This document shows, in pieces, positions 30,675 through 40,450 of a stretch of 64,000 bases of DNA; positions within the stretch are counted from its first letter, which is position 1, and each line of letters starts with the position of its first letter. The notes beneath the pieces are model-generated. The model did no database searches. It was given only the letters and a program-made list of their open reading frames with translations, and had not been told where the DNA came from. The stretch is from Mesostigma viride. Taxonomy: Eukaryota > Streptophyta > Mesostigmatophyceae > Mesostigmatales > Mesostigmataceae. The position numbers and the translations under genes are program-made. The stretch is from NCBI GenBank assembly GCA_009746045.1, contig RPFO01000114.1:1-64000 (forward strand). Reading direction: 5' to 3'.

Positions 30675-31246
30675 TGTTACGCCGCGGATATCTACCTCCA
30701 CCTCTACCTCTAATGGGCCTGATACTACCTAAACTGGTCAGGCCTCCTCTACTTAACCCTCTGGCGAAAGACGAACGTGACGGAGCTGATCTCAATGCAT
30801 TAACGTAAGTGTTGCTATAATACGCCATACAACCATTTACCAAAACCCGTTTACTCCAGGAATAGAGGAAGGAAACACAACTACACTGCCGTGACCCAAG
30901 CCTAAATGTGTCAATTCACTTAACACACGCCGAGTGACCACACAAGGAGTGGAACGTGCATAAATGGTCACCAACGGTCCAACAGGCTCGGGCCGACCTG
31001 GCCCTCGCCTGCAGAAACACAGAAACACAAGCAGGTGCACAGATGCACGCCTGTCCACTACATTCTACAAAAGGATAAGGATCACTAATATAGTACGCGG
31101 CGCGGCGCCCAAAGGCACCCACTATACCACAGTACTGTTACGGGGACAATCATGTCCAAACTAGAACTGCACGTAACCTAGGAACAACCGAGGCCAAGGA
31201 CCTAATTTACGTCCGTAACTACAACGAATTGTTACGCGACGTAACA
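30675..31246 (-). repeat. 5' LTR of Ty3 element 2
   Basis: 572-bp direct repeat of 20459-21030, followed on the plus strand by the CCCGA target duplicate at 31247-31251. Confidence 0.96.
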
Positions 31247-31396
31247 CCCGAGTCCCGGTGTGGCATCAAAGACTGGGTGTTGTGTGACCGGGACAAGAAT
31301 TCAACAGAACTACTAAATTGGTTCAGATACGTGAAGAAGGAGGTAGTGGTTTCCCGACCGGCAGGGGAGGTAAGCGTGTTTGGATTTTGTGACGCA

Positions 31397-32449
31397 ATTA
31401 TTTCGCAGCGTCATTCTGCAGCGCGATGTTAATTTAAAGGCTTTTCTGATACTTTATGAATATGTTACTTGCAAATTTACTTCATCCCTTGGTTAAAACA
31501 GGACGCGACCGATCGGCGGGTCCCGGAGAAGGTCAAGCGGCCCGTACAGGAAACGATGAGGTCAACGCCCGCGCAGCTGAGGCTGGCGATTATCGAGAGT
31601 TGGGAGGACTTTACCAACCACTGCTTTACGTCATGGTGGCAGTCGGCAACGATCAAGGACCGGGAGAGGAACATGACTGAGGGGGATGTGCTCGTGCATG
31701 GAGATTGGGCCGAGAATTACGAGAACAACAACTACGTCCAACTGCAGTCGCAGTACTTTCACAAGACGAGCTTTGTCCTCATGCCCATGATCGTGCGATA
31801 TTTGCACAATGGTGCGATGGCAAAGCGAACGTTCTTTTTTCTCGGGGAAGCCAAGATGAAGCGGGGAGAGCGGGCGCTCGTCTACGCGCTGAGGACAATC
31901 ATGGAAACCCTGCGCGGACTTGGTGTGGGGGTGAAGAGGATGTTCATGTGCTCTGACAACTGCTCATCCCAGTTCAAGTCCAAGTACGTGGTTAACGCCG
32001 TCTTCCGCCTCCTCATGCAGGATCCCGACTTGGAATCCTTCGAGTACCACTACTTGGGTGAGCAGCACGGGAAGGGGGAGGTGGATGGTCAGGGAGCGAA
32101 GTTCAAGTGCATTGTGAGGAACATGCAATGCATTCCTGAGAACCAGGGCATCGTTACAGGGCGCCAGATCGTCAAGTACATGCGGGACAGCTGGGAAGGA
32201 GGCAAAACCACGAGCAGGGAGTCGGCCCGCGCTCGGGCAGAGGGCGTCCACCGTCATTTCTTTCATTTTCCTGAGGTGCGAAACTCAATTTTTCTTGAAC
32301 TTGATTGAGGTATCTCTGCAGAGTGACCTTTTGCCCATTTGCATTTTATTATTTGATAATGCTAAAAGAACTGGTATGAATTAGCGTCTTATATAGTGAA
32401 AAATGCATGCAAAGCACTTTCAAAGGGGTATCTCTGCAGAGTGACCCTT
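31397..32449. repeat. Palindrome copies in two introns of the transposase-like gene
   Basis: A degenerate copy (about 31397-31424) lies in the intron 31370-31501. Two better copies, sharing TATCTCTGCAGAGTGACC, lie at 32309-32330 and 32426-32449 in the intron 32276-32512. Confidence 0.8.
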
Positions 32450-33262
32450 CATGTGTACTTGATCTATTGACACATACCAACTTTCCGTTTCTGACATTCT
32501 CCCTCATTGCAGGACCTCGACTCCGGCGCCCGTATGATACCGACGCGTGTCGAGGCCATCAAGCAAGCGCACTGGTGGCGCCTGGACAAGTCTGACCCGG
32601 GGCTCCTGATGATGAGGCGTTTTTCGTGCTACTGCCCAGCCTGCCTAGCTAACAGGTGGGAGGAGTGCCGGACCGAGTGGACACATATCGAGGAATTTAA
32701 CGATGAGGGCCAAACGATGAAAACTTTCCGCCTGATGCCGCCAACGCAGCCCATACCTCCGGTTCGCCAGCTGACGCGGGCGGAACTGCTGAAGGATCAA
32801 AGGGATGCCATTGGCAGGCAGATGCGCATGTATGATTACATCGCAGTTCCGTCAGACAGAGAGGACGTGAACCACAATTCCGCCCACCCTTTTTGGGTGA
32901 TGCAGGTGGTGAGGGAGGCCTCAGTGCTGGAGAAGGAGGAGGTTAGGTGGGTTGAGGGACAAAACGGACGGCAGAAGGAGATTTTCTTGCCCGGCCACGC
33001 CGTTCTGGCGGTTCGGCTGTGGAAGCGAGATATGCATGACCCCCTGCATTTTACTCTGGATTTGGCTGATTGGCCGGAGTCCCGCCCAGCCGACCTGGTC
33101 GATTGCTATCTGTGCATCTCCGCTGCTCTTCCGCTCCAGTGCATGGTCCTTGGCAACCAAAGGCAAGCCTACGTTGATATGAGCAAGGAGCTTGACGCGT
33201 GGCTAACCGCTCTTGTACGCAACCAGCAAGCCCCGGAGGGGCTGCCACCGGCTTAAACTTTC

Positions 33263-33779
33263 GGGGACGCTCCGCAGCGCCACCCCTACGGATCTTTAAG
33301 CCTGGGCTTTATTCGCCTACGGTTGGGACAGTGTTTATTCGTGTTTATATATTTTTGGAGAACATTTTTTTGTTTTTTCATATGTTACATTAGATGACAA
33401 GTGGCTGGGAACATTGTTAGCCTCGGTAGTGACAAATTTTAGTATATTTCCGTGTCGAAATGGCGAGTATTTTATTTAACTTGTACAATAATTATTTCGA
33501 ATTACAAATTTATAATTTGGTTTGACCTAAAAATCATGTCGTCACTCAAATATAGTAGTTGCTGTGTAGGACTTTCCGTCTGCAAATTGGTTCGTACTAA
33601 TTTCGAATGTCACAACAATGTTACTGTACTAAGGCCTCTTTGGTAGATGTCTTAAAACACAAATTCGCTCCGGAAGTGCCAAAGTACCTTGCTTGTAACC
33701 GGACTAGTTACGAATTGTGATTGGAAGGTTGTCCCCTACAACCACAAGGAATAGAGGGGACGCTCCGCAGCGCCACCCA
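33263..33779. repeat. Two palindrome copies after the transposase-like gene
   Basis: 33263-33287 and 33756-33779 share GGGGACGCTCCGCAGCGCCA, a variant with different arms. The first starts only six bases after the transposase stop codon, so it would lie in the 3' UTR. No gene is seen between them. Confidence 0.75.
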
Positions 33780-33852
33780 TACGACAGTCCGGACCGGGCT
33801 TTGCTGAAATAATTTTCTCACTCGCAACTTAGCCATCAAACTCACTTTTACG

Positions 33853-34325
33853 ATGGAGCGCGCCGATGTTTTTGGTTCGCAGCATACATATGTGCATGTC
33901 GATAAAAAGGAGCATGCGGCCAACATGTATGTTGAAATCGACTCCCCCCCCACGACTTCCCACGCTCCCTGCGGGGACCGTTTGGAGGTTGGGGTTCAGG
34001 TGTCATTGCGTTCAGAAACGGGATGATCGACCTGATGCCCCCAGATTCAGATTTGGCGCCTGCCCCCCGTGTTCCGGGTAAGGCCAGGGTGGTGCAATGC
34101 CTCCAGAATGAGGGCACGGAAATTTCGCCCAATGTCTCGGCTGTGCGCCTCCGGGCTGAGGCCCAGCATGAGTTCTTGAATGCGGCGGAAATAGGTGGGG
34201 CCGTATGGGCCCCCAAACAATTTTCCAACGAGCCTCCAAATTTCGTGGGGGACTTGTACAAGGGAGCGTACAAGTTTCGTGACATTGAGATCGATGGATG
34301 GGGGTCATTTCTCCAGGAAAAGTGA
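33853..34325 (+). pseudogene. Short unknown gene in two overlapping frames
   Basis: An ATG at 33853 opens a frame (MERADVFGSQHTYVHVDKKE) that stops at the TGA inside GGATGATCG (about 34023). A second frame starts at the overlapping ATG (34023) and runs 100 codons to 34325 (MIDLMPPDSDL, later PNFVGDLYKGAYKFRDIEID). Composition is coding-like on both sides of the junction, so this may be one gene with a one-base indel, or two overlapping cistrons. Family not recognised. It lies downstream of the transposase-like gene within the palindrome-bearing locus. Confidence 0.35.
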
Positions 34326-34432
34326 ATGCCGGTCCCATTTGGCAAATATAATCGATGATTAATTCCATGCAACATTTTGCGTTGGTCAAATGTGTAAATT
34401 TGCATTATTCATCGATTCAATAAAATTATGGG

Positions 34433-34448
34433 GGTGGGTATACCCACC
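34433..34448. repeat. Perfect 16-bp palindrome GGTGGGTATACCCACC
   Basis: Self-complementary, preceded by an AATAAA-like signal (34419-34426 region) and just outside the last palindrome-bearing sequence. It may mark an element end or a terminator-like hairpin. Confidence 0.6.
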
Positions 34449-34607
34449 ATTTGATGGTTGAAAGTACTACTAGCTTCGTCGATTAACTCTTCTCAACATG
34501 GTCCTCTAGTCGACTAGGATTGTACCAATCCATCAGGGTATCGAGAAACTTGTTATGCCGAAACACTCCGGTCGAAAATTTCGTGCCACCTGCAGGCAAT
34601 CAAAAAG

Positions 34608-34740
34608 CGCACGCGGACCGACGGGAAAGAGTAGTTAGTCACGAAATTAAAAAAACGACAAAAAGTGTCACACGCGGCCCGGCGGGAAAGAGTAGTTTGT
34701 TACGAAGTTAAAAAAACGACGAAAAGTGTCACACTTTTCG
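34608..34740. repeat. Two tandem units of about 61 bp
   Basis: The segments starting ACGCGGACCGACGGGAAAGA (34611) and ACGCGGCCCGGCGGGAAAGA (34672) each continue with GTAGTT, an A-rich stretch and AAAAGTGTCACAC. No gene. Confidence 0.8.
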
Positions 34741-34824
34741 GAACATTCGAAGTGGGCCCGGCCAAAAGATCTGAGCTCCGCCGTCAGCCATACCGCCGTC
34801 AGCCATTTTCGTACTCTCTTTTAC

Positions 34825-35653
34825 AGGATGCTCCGACAGGTCCTCAACGTAGGGTTTTCCAAGCGCCCGTCATCAGAGTCTTTGTATCAGGGCATGCCCC
34901 GTATTTCGGACGAGATTAGACAGCGTATGATAGCATTTGTAGGACACCTTGCTCGCACCAGCCAGGTCGACACCGCCCTTGGTCTGGCCGGCCCCCAGCG
35001 GCTTGGCCAGCGAAGACGGCCGCACATTCTGACCTGGCCTGGCCCCAAGGACATTCCCAAAAACGTAGGGAAACATGTCACGAACTACGTACAGATGTTG
35101 CTGGATGACCTACTGGTCCCAGCCCAGTTTGAATACCGCATCCACTCTCTCTCCCTTCTTTGGACTGCCATGCAGAACAAGACGCGGTGGAAGAGGATTG
35201 TCAAGGCTCACACGCCCGACCCTGTGGGCAAACCACCTCCCCCCAAGCGGAGGAGGCGTTTTGATGAGTAGGGTAGTTAGGATCGACTTTTCTAGACTAG
35301 CTAGATTAGAGTTAGGTTAGTTAGATTACGCGGCTCCTTCCATCCCCCCCAACCATCAAGGAATATGTGCTACATGATATCCCCACGGAGGCCTGTTATA
35401 ATTTAATTTAATTTAATTTAATTTAATTTAATTTAATTTAATTTAATTTAATTTAATTTAATTTAATTTAATTTAATTTAATTTAATTTAATTTAATTTA
35501 ATTTAATTTAATTTAATTTAATTTAATTTAATTTAATTTAATTTAATTTAATTTAATTTAATTTAATTTAATTTAATTTAATTTAATTTAATTTAATTTA
35601 ATTTAATTTAATTTAATTTAATTTAATTTAATTTAATTTAATTTAATTTAATT
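34825..35653 (+). mobile_element. 5'-truncated LINE copy with (TTTAA)n tail
   Basis: Homologous to the end of the LINE at 47480-48960 from AGGATGCTCCGACAGG onward. It encodes the C-terminal part of ORF2 (MLRQVLNVGFSK, SLYQGMPRISDEIRQRM, FVGHLARTSQVDT, LTWPGPKD), open to TAG near 35271. The 3' UTR ends GTTATAATTTAATTTAA and runs into a pure 5-bp repeat. No RT core remains, so this is a dead copy. Confidence 0.85.
35400..35653 (+). repeat. (TTTAA)n pentanucleotide tract, about 50 units
   Basis: Pure AATTT/TTTAA repeat of about 250 bp, directly after the LINE 3' UTR. It takes the place of a poly(A) tail in this LINE family. Confidence 0.97.
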
Positions 35654-35688
35654 GCCCTGAGAAGGGCCTATGGTTTTTAATACATTAT

Positions 35689-35947
35689 GGGCTATGCAGA
35701 ACAAGAAGAGGTGGAAGGCGACTGTCCAGGCTCGTGAACACGCCAGCCGGCCCTTGTGGGGAAGCCCCCCCCCCGGCCTCAAATTAATTAAGAGGAAGGG
35801 GCGCTTTGCTGAGTAGAATAGTTAGGGTTTTCTAGATTAGTTCGGTTTCGCGGCTTCGCCCACCTCCATCCATCCAGCAACAAGGGAATATGTGCTACAT
35901 GATCTCCCAACGGAGTCATGTTATTATTTAATTTAATTTAATTTAAT
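35689..35947 (+). mobile_element. Second 5'-truncated LINE copy with short (TTTAA)n tail
   Basis: Starts within the segment GGGCTATGCAGAACAAGAAG, homologous to the last part of the same LINE ORF, keeps its 3' UTR (GTGCTACATGATCTCCCAAC), and ends in about four TTTAA units. It follows directly on the tail of the previous copy. Confidence 0.8.
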
Positions 35948-36043
35948 GGGCTACAACTAAGGGGCCGCGGTGCCCACACCCCTGTAACTAGGACCTAGAT
36001 AGCTTATACCATCCATTCCATCCCATGTTCCCCTCCCACTGAG

Positions 36044-36563
36044 AGTTATTCTAGGGCTTCAGGCCTAGACTATCAGTACACGTGGCGTTGTCCCCGTCTC
36101 CCAAGTGGGATACGGACATGGACGGTAGTGTAGTACACTGGACATATCTCTACTAGGATTTAGATCCGCACGTGCCATGATGGGCACGTGGGTGCTAGAT
36201 ATTAGCACTGAGATATGTAGTGCACACGCACGTGGGTATTCACGTGGTAGGGTTTATGAGCTGTGATGCAGACCACAAGGTGGCTGCAGTGCTAGTCCTG
36301 TACGGAGGTCCTAGGGGAGGTCCAGGATCGTCCACGTAGTGCTGTTAGGCAGTCGTTGCCTGCGGGCATCGTATCAGTCCTAGCTGGAGTAGATCTAGCT
36401 GGACGGAGCCAGCACCTCATTGGTTAGCACTAGTGCAGGATAGCTAGGTTACCCTAACCTACGTGCCCATGCAATCCAGCTTGGCAAGCTTGCATGGGTT
36501 GATATTATGCCAGCCATTGCATAATCAACACACGTTCGCATCCATTGCACGAGTGCCATAACT
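36044..36563 (+). repeat. 5' LTR of the copia-like element
   Basis: 520-bp direct repeat of 45161-45681; boundaries set by the CTGAG target duplication and the AGTTAT/ATAACT ends. TGCATTTATAAAAACTC follows at once as candidate primer site. Confidence 0.93.
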
Positions 36564-36595
36564 TGCATTTATAAAAACTCTCTCATTTTTTAAAG

Positions 36596-38257
36596 ATGTC
36601 GAACGTTTCCAATACCGATTACTCTTCGGAGTCAAGCCTGTCCCCATCGTCCGAAGATTTGGACTACCGGGCGGCAGTGCGGGGCCGGCAGGGTCGGGAC
36701 GATCACGCTGGCAGCGATGCCGGCAGTGGTCGCTCGTCTTCGGACGAGGACCAGCGGTTCCTGGATCAGTTGGCGGCGCGGCCGCCGCTATACAATGTAT
36801 GGCGTCCCAACGCACCACCGGCGGAAGGGCAGCCCACGGCCCCCGAGCTGGTCACGGGGCCGGGGAGGGTGGTGCCGGTATTGGGGGACATACCGTCAGA
36901 TGGCTACGACGAGGACGAGGACCTCGTGGATCTCGAGTTGCCGGAGGACAAGGAGAAACGCGAGGAGCTGCTCCGCCGAGAGGCAGAGCGCATTCGGCAG
37001 GAGGCCCAGCTCCGCAGAGAGCTGGAGCAACAGCGCGAGCTGGAGGCTCAGCGCGAGGCTCAGCTGCGGGCAGAGACTGAGATGGACAGGACAGCCCGGG
37101 TGCTCGCGGAGCGGCAGCAGGAGCGGGATCGCGTGGCCAGGGCAGGTCTGCGCGCGGGGCCGACAGGTGCGCGAGAGGCGCCCCCATACGTTCTCCGCAA
37201 GAAGAACGAGCTTTACACCTTTGCGCACAGGCGCACAGCGCGCTCCTTTAGGCGAATGGCTGGAGATGTGCTGCAGGAGACCGACTCGTCGGTGGAGATG
37301 CAGCCAGGAGCGCGGGGAGAGGAGCTGGTTTTGATGGACCCGGACATGGTGGAGGCAGAGCGTCTGGCCAAGATAGAGTACGCCAGGCATTGCCAGCGGA
37401 AGGCCAAGAGGGCAATGGTGCGGTCCATGGCGGAGAACAGTTTGGCTAGGGAGCGCGCAGCCAGGGAGGCGCAGCATCGGGAGATGAAGCGACTTCGTGC
37501 GAAGGCGCACGATGCCGCGGAGAAGACCCGGCGTCACCAGGCGCGGCTGGACGCAGCCTTGAAGAGGTCGGAGGCGACACTGGCAACGATGGTGGGCCCG
37601 GCGAGGCGAGAGCAGGAGGCCCGGCTGGCGAGGAAGAGCCGGCGTAATGCACGTGCCCTAGACAGGCGCATGCGCAAGGAGGAGCGGGCTCTGCGCAGGT
37701 ATCAGGAGGCGGCCAGGACCTGGGCTCTGCAGGGAGAATTCGGAGACGCAATCCGGTTTGAGCGTGGTCTGGCGCCACATGAGCCGCTGCCTGAGGACGC
37801 TGTATTGGACTTCATGCGTACCCCACAGCCAGCAAGGGCCCAGCGAGGAACGGCCTTGTTAAACGCGCGTGAGCGTGTTCGCGCTGGCGCAGACACACCC
37901 CACCCCCCACCCCCCACACCCAAACACACCATGCAGACCGACACGGACCTGGAGCTGGACCGCATCGCTGCACTACTCCACCAGGAGCTGGATGCAGCGG
38001 AGGCCAACCCGACCAAGCGGGCGCGGGCAGCAGAGGCAGTAGAGCAACTGCTGAAGGCCGCCAAGCGGGTCCGCCAAGGAAAGTGGCAGGAGGGGTGTGG
38101 ACCATCGTCTACGCCCCAGCGGTCGCATCCAGAGGAGGATGGTGACGAGGGGAAGGACGGGGGAGCACCAGGGGGAGGGGCACCAGCAAGCACCGGGGGT
38201 ATGGCGGGCGGCAGCAACGCTGGAGCGGCAACCCAGCAGCAGCAGCAGCCACAGCAT

Positions 38258-38288
<31 letters not shown>

Positions 38289-39031
38289 GGCAGCATCAGC
38301 AACAGCAACCGCAGCAGCAGCAGCAGCAGCAGCAACCTCATCCACAAGCGACTGTCGCTGTACCACAGCGACCCAGGTTTGATGCATCCCGTAGGGAAGA
38401 TAGGATTACCTTCCCAGGTCTAGCTGAGGGATATGTGCAGGAGGACGCACTTGAGTTTCTTTTCAAGATAGAACATTCTTGGTCCCATGATAACATCCGT
38501 GATTGGTTTCCTGCTCTCAGGGTGTCTAACACAATCCACCAATCTGCACCTAGCATCAAACAAATGGTTCAGATGTATGAGAGGAGGGCCAGCACACCTG
38601 GGGCAGAGGAGGTGCAAATCTTCACAGAATTCATAGCAGACCTAAAAGGGCTGTTGACCAAGGGGGAACACCTGCAGGCTCTCAAGGGGTTCAACTGGTT
38701 GGCCTCGTACAAAGTCAACAAGTCTGACTACGTACGTGATAACAAACAGTTTGTCCTGTACATAGACAGGGACGAGGAGTTGAAGAAACTCAACTCTAAG
38801 TACCTGATCCATCAGTGGCTCACCAAAGCTGAGCTGGACAAGAACACCAATGCAGTTCTGCTGGCTGGCCTTAAAGACAAGTGGGATGATTTTAGGGGGG
38901 CCATGTTGTTCATTCAGCAGAGCCTAGAACCCTTCTCAACTGTCAAGGAACCCAAGGTTAACAAGGTCCAAGGGGGGGTGGTCAGGACGGTGCAGGTCCT
39001 AGCAGGAAGAAGCTCATCAAGGAGGTGGTAG
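36596..39031 (+). CDS. Gag-like protein of the copia-like element
   Basis: An 811-residue frame from the ATG at 36596 (MSNVSNTDYSSESSL). Residues about 110-420 are very rich in Arg, Glu, Ala and Gln and should form long coiled coils. A Gln-rich run encoded by CAG/CAA repeats lies at about residues 545-580. The last 220 residues (FPGLAEGYVQEDALEFLFKI to LEPF) look like a gag core. The frame stops at 39031 just after a G7 run near 38979; the following frame carries the zinc-finger region, so the split may be a frameshift, an indel or a homopolymer error. Confidence 0.75.
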
Positions 39032-39495
39032 CTCAGGTCAAGGCGGTGTTCAAGGGTCCCCAGCAAGGTAAGAAGGCAGGGGGATCATCCAAGCAGCAGG
39101 GGAAATCAGACAAGGGGGGAAAGGGGAACCCAGGCAGTAAGGCTGGGTCCTCCCAGGGGCCTAGTCAGAAAGGTAAGCCTCATGACTCCACCCTGTATTG
39201 CACCAGGTGCTCATGCAAGGGGCATGAGAGGGATGATTGCTGGAAGGGCAAACCCGAACTTGGATCTGATGTGGATGTATGCCCAGGTTGCTGGGAGCCC
39301 CGCCACCCGTTACCTGCAGGGGGACGCTGCAACAAGCCCAGGAAGGGAGCCTCAACGGGGCGCCCCAACAAACAAGCCAGCACTCAGGACGACTGTAAGT
39401 CTCCTGTACCCTGGTTTCTCAATGGCCGTGTACCTTCCATTTGCTCTGTGTTGCCTGACAGTGAGGAAGTGGATGGGACCTGGCTTATGACATGA
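39025..39495 (+). CDS. Nucleocapsid-like zinc-finger segment of the copia-like element
   Basis: A 156-codon frame overlapping the end of gag. A Lys/Gly/Ser-rich basic stretch precedes CTRCSCKGHERDDCW (a CCHC-like knuckle with changed spacing) and CPGCWEPRHPL...C. It most likely continues gag by frameshift. No protease motif lies here, although copia elements normally have protease between gag and integrase. Confidence 0.55.
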   Translation: MVAQVKAVFKGPQQGKKAGGSSKQQGKSDKGGKGNPGSKAGSSQGPSQKGKPHDSTLYCTRCSCKGHERDDCWKGKPELGSDVDVCPGCWEPRHPLPAGGRCNKPRKGASTGRPNKQASTQDDCKSPVPWFLNGRVPSICSVLPDSEEVDGTWLMT

Positions 39496-40450
39496 CGCTA
39501 GCACAGGTGGCCCAAGATCCCACTATAGCCTCCTTAGACGCAGCAGCAGATAAGGTTATATCCTATGCCAGGTTAGCCCAACAGCTACACAAGGCAATGG
39601 GGCATGAGGCAGTGGCAGAAAGGCTGGCTAATAAAATTGATGGCCGTGACCTGGAACAGATGTGCAGGCATGTCAGGAAGCACTGTGAAGCGTGCCAACT
39701 GCATGCACCTAAACCCAAGAGATGGCATGTGGCCACCCCACCACTGGCTAGAGGAAAGCTAGTAGGGGATGTGATACACCTGGTGAAGGACATGGTGTAT
39801 TACTTGGTCATAAAAGATGCCTGGTCTAGGTTTGTGGTGATAGAACCTTGCCAGGCATGGCCAATGAACAACTGCACAGAGCCCTGCTGATTGCACTAGC
39901 ACGGTATCATCCTCAGGAAAAATTAATGCTGGATCAGCAGTTCACGTGGATACAAGATTATCCTGATCTGCCCAAGATAGACATTGCTGGGGCTCAAGAT
40001 CATGAACGCCAGGGGATGATTGAACGTACCATGCGTGCTATCAGGGACCTCATAAAGAAAAATGAGTCCAGGACAGCAGAGTCTGGGAGCTATGCTGATA
40101 GGACAGCGTGGGCAGCTGAAGTGTGCAGAACTCTGAACACCAAGCCCCTCATGTCTTCTCCTTTTGGTGAAATCACACCAATTGGCCTGCAATCAGGTAG
40201 CTACTCTCAGGAGGTACTAGACCACTACAACACGCAGAGGCAACACTTGGCCAAGTTGCTGGCAAAAAAGGATAAGAGTAATGCCAGGCCTGTGTTTGAA
40301 GTGGGGGATCAGGTACTCTACTATAGGGAGGGGAAGGGAACAAAGCCCACTCTGGTAGATGGCATGGTCCAGCTGAAATCATCAGGTTCTCAGAAACAGG
40401 GACACGGTGACTATTCAGCATCACAGAGAGCGAATGGTTGGCAAGCATAG
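39492..40450 (+). pseudogene. Copia-type integrase, frameshifted
   Basis: Two overlapping frames (39492-39890 and 39848-40450). The first carries the gag-pre-integrase zinc region, LHKAMGHEAV...CEACQLHAPKPKRW, then VIHLVKDMVYYLVIKDAWSR of the core. The second carries IAGAQDHERQGMIERTMRAI, the place of the catalytic Glu (ER-T in copia integrases), and VGDQVLYY. The frame change near 39860 is an indel. Beyond 40407 a third frame continues (KHRLKLYYPP). Confidence 0.7.

Larger units (their letters stand above)
20459..31246 (-). mobile_element. Ty3/gypsy chromodomain retrotransposon 2, nearly complete
   Basis: LTRs are 20459-21030 and 30675-31246, 572 bp each, with one difference noticed (C at about 20870, T at about 31082). 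The 5-bp target duplication CCCGA is at 20454-20458 and 31247-31251. Read on the minus strand the order is 5' LTR, TGG primer site, hybrid-binding-domain ORF, gag, protease-RT-RNase H, integrase-chromodomain, a Pro/Ala-rich ORF, a third ORF shared with element 1, a G-rich purine tract and 3' LTR. Gag to pol and RNase H to integrase each shift by one frame at a G run. The near-identical LTRs indicate a recent insertion. Confidence 0.96.
19051..33256 (+). pseudogene. DDE-type transposase-like gene split by Ty3 element 2
   Basis: Exons: 19051-20458 continuing at 31252-31369, then 31502-32275 and 32513-33256 (TAA at 33254-33256). Removing element 2 plus one TSD copy joins the first two parts in one frame, and all three donor-acceptor phases agree, giving at least 1014 codons. 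At least one 5' exon is missing. Visible features: a charged N-terminal half, a Cys/His cluster (VCACETH, CKCGDECEGC), then HGDWAENY near 31700, MCSDNCSSQFK near 31960, HGKGEVDGQGAKFK near 32080 and a C-terminal FSCYCPACLANRW. The AENY, SD..SQ(F/Y)K and HGKG..DG..G..K pattern belongs to a widespread but poorly named group of eukaryotic transposon proteins; the Asp residues fit a DDE nuclease, from memory of that group. The retrotransposon in the coding exon disrupts the gene now. Each of its visible introns carries the palindrome. Confidence 0.7.

Noticed and set aside
36852-38387. Long antisense and shifted frames over the copia gag
   Set aside because: GC-rich coding DNA gives open shadow frames. 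They lack domains, and the sense frame has an ATG near the LTR and gag-like content.
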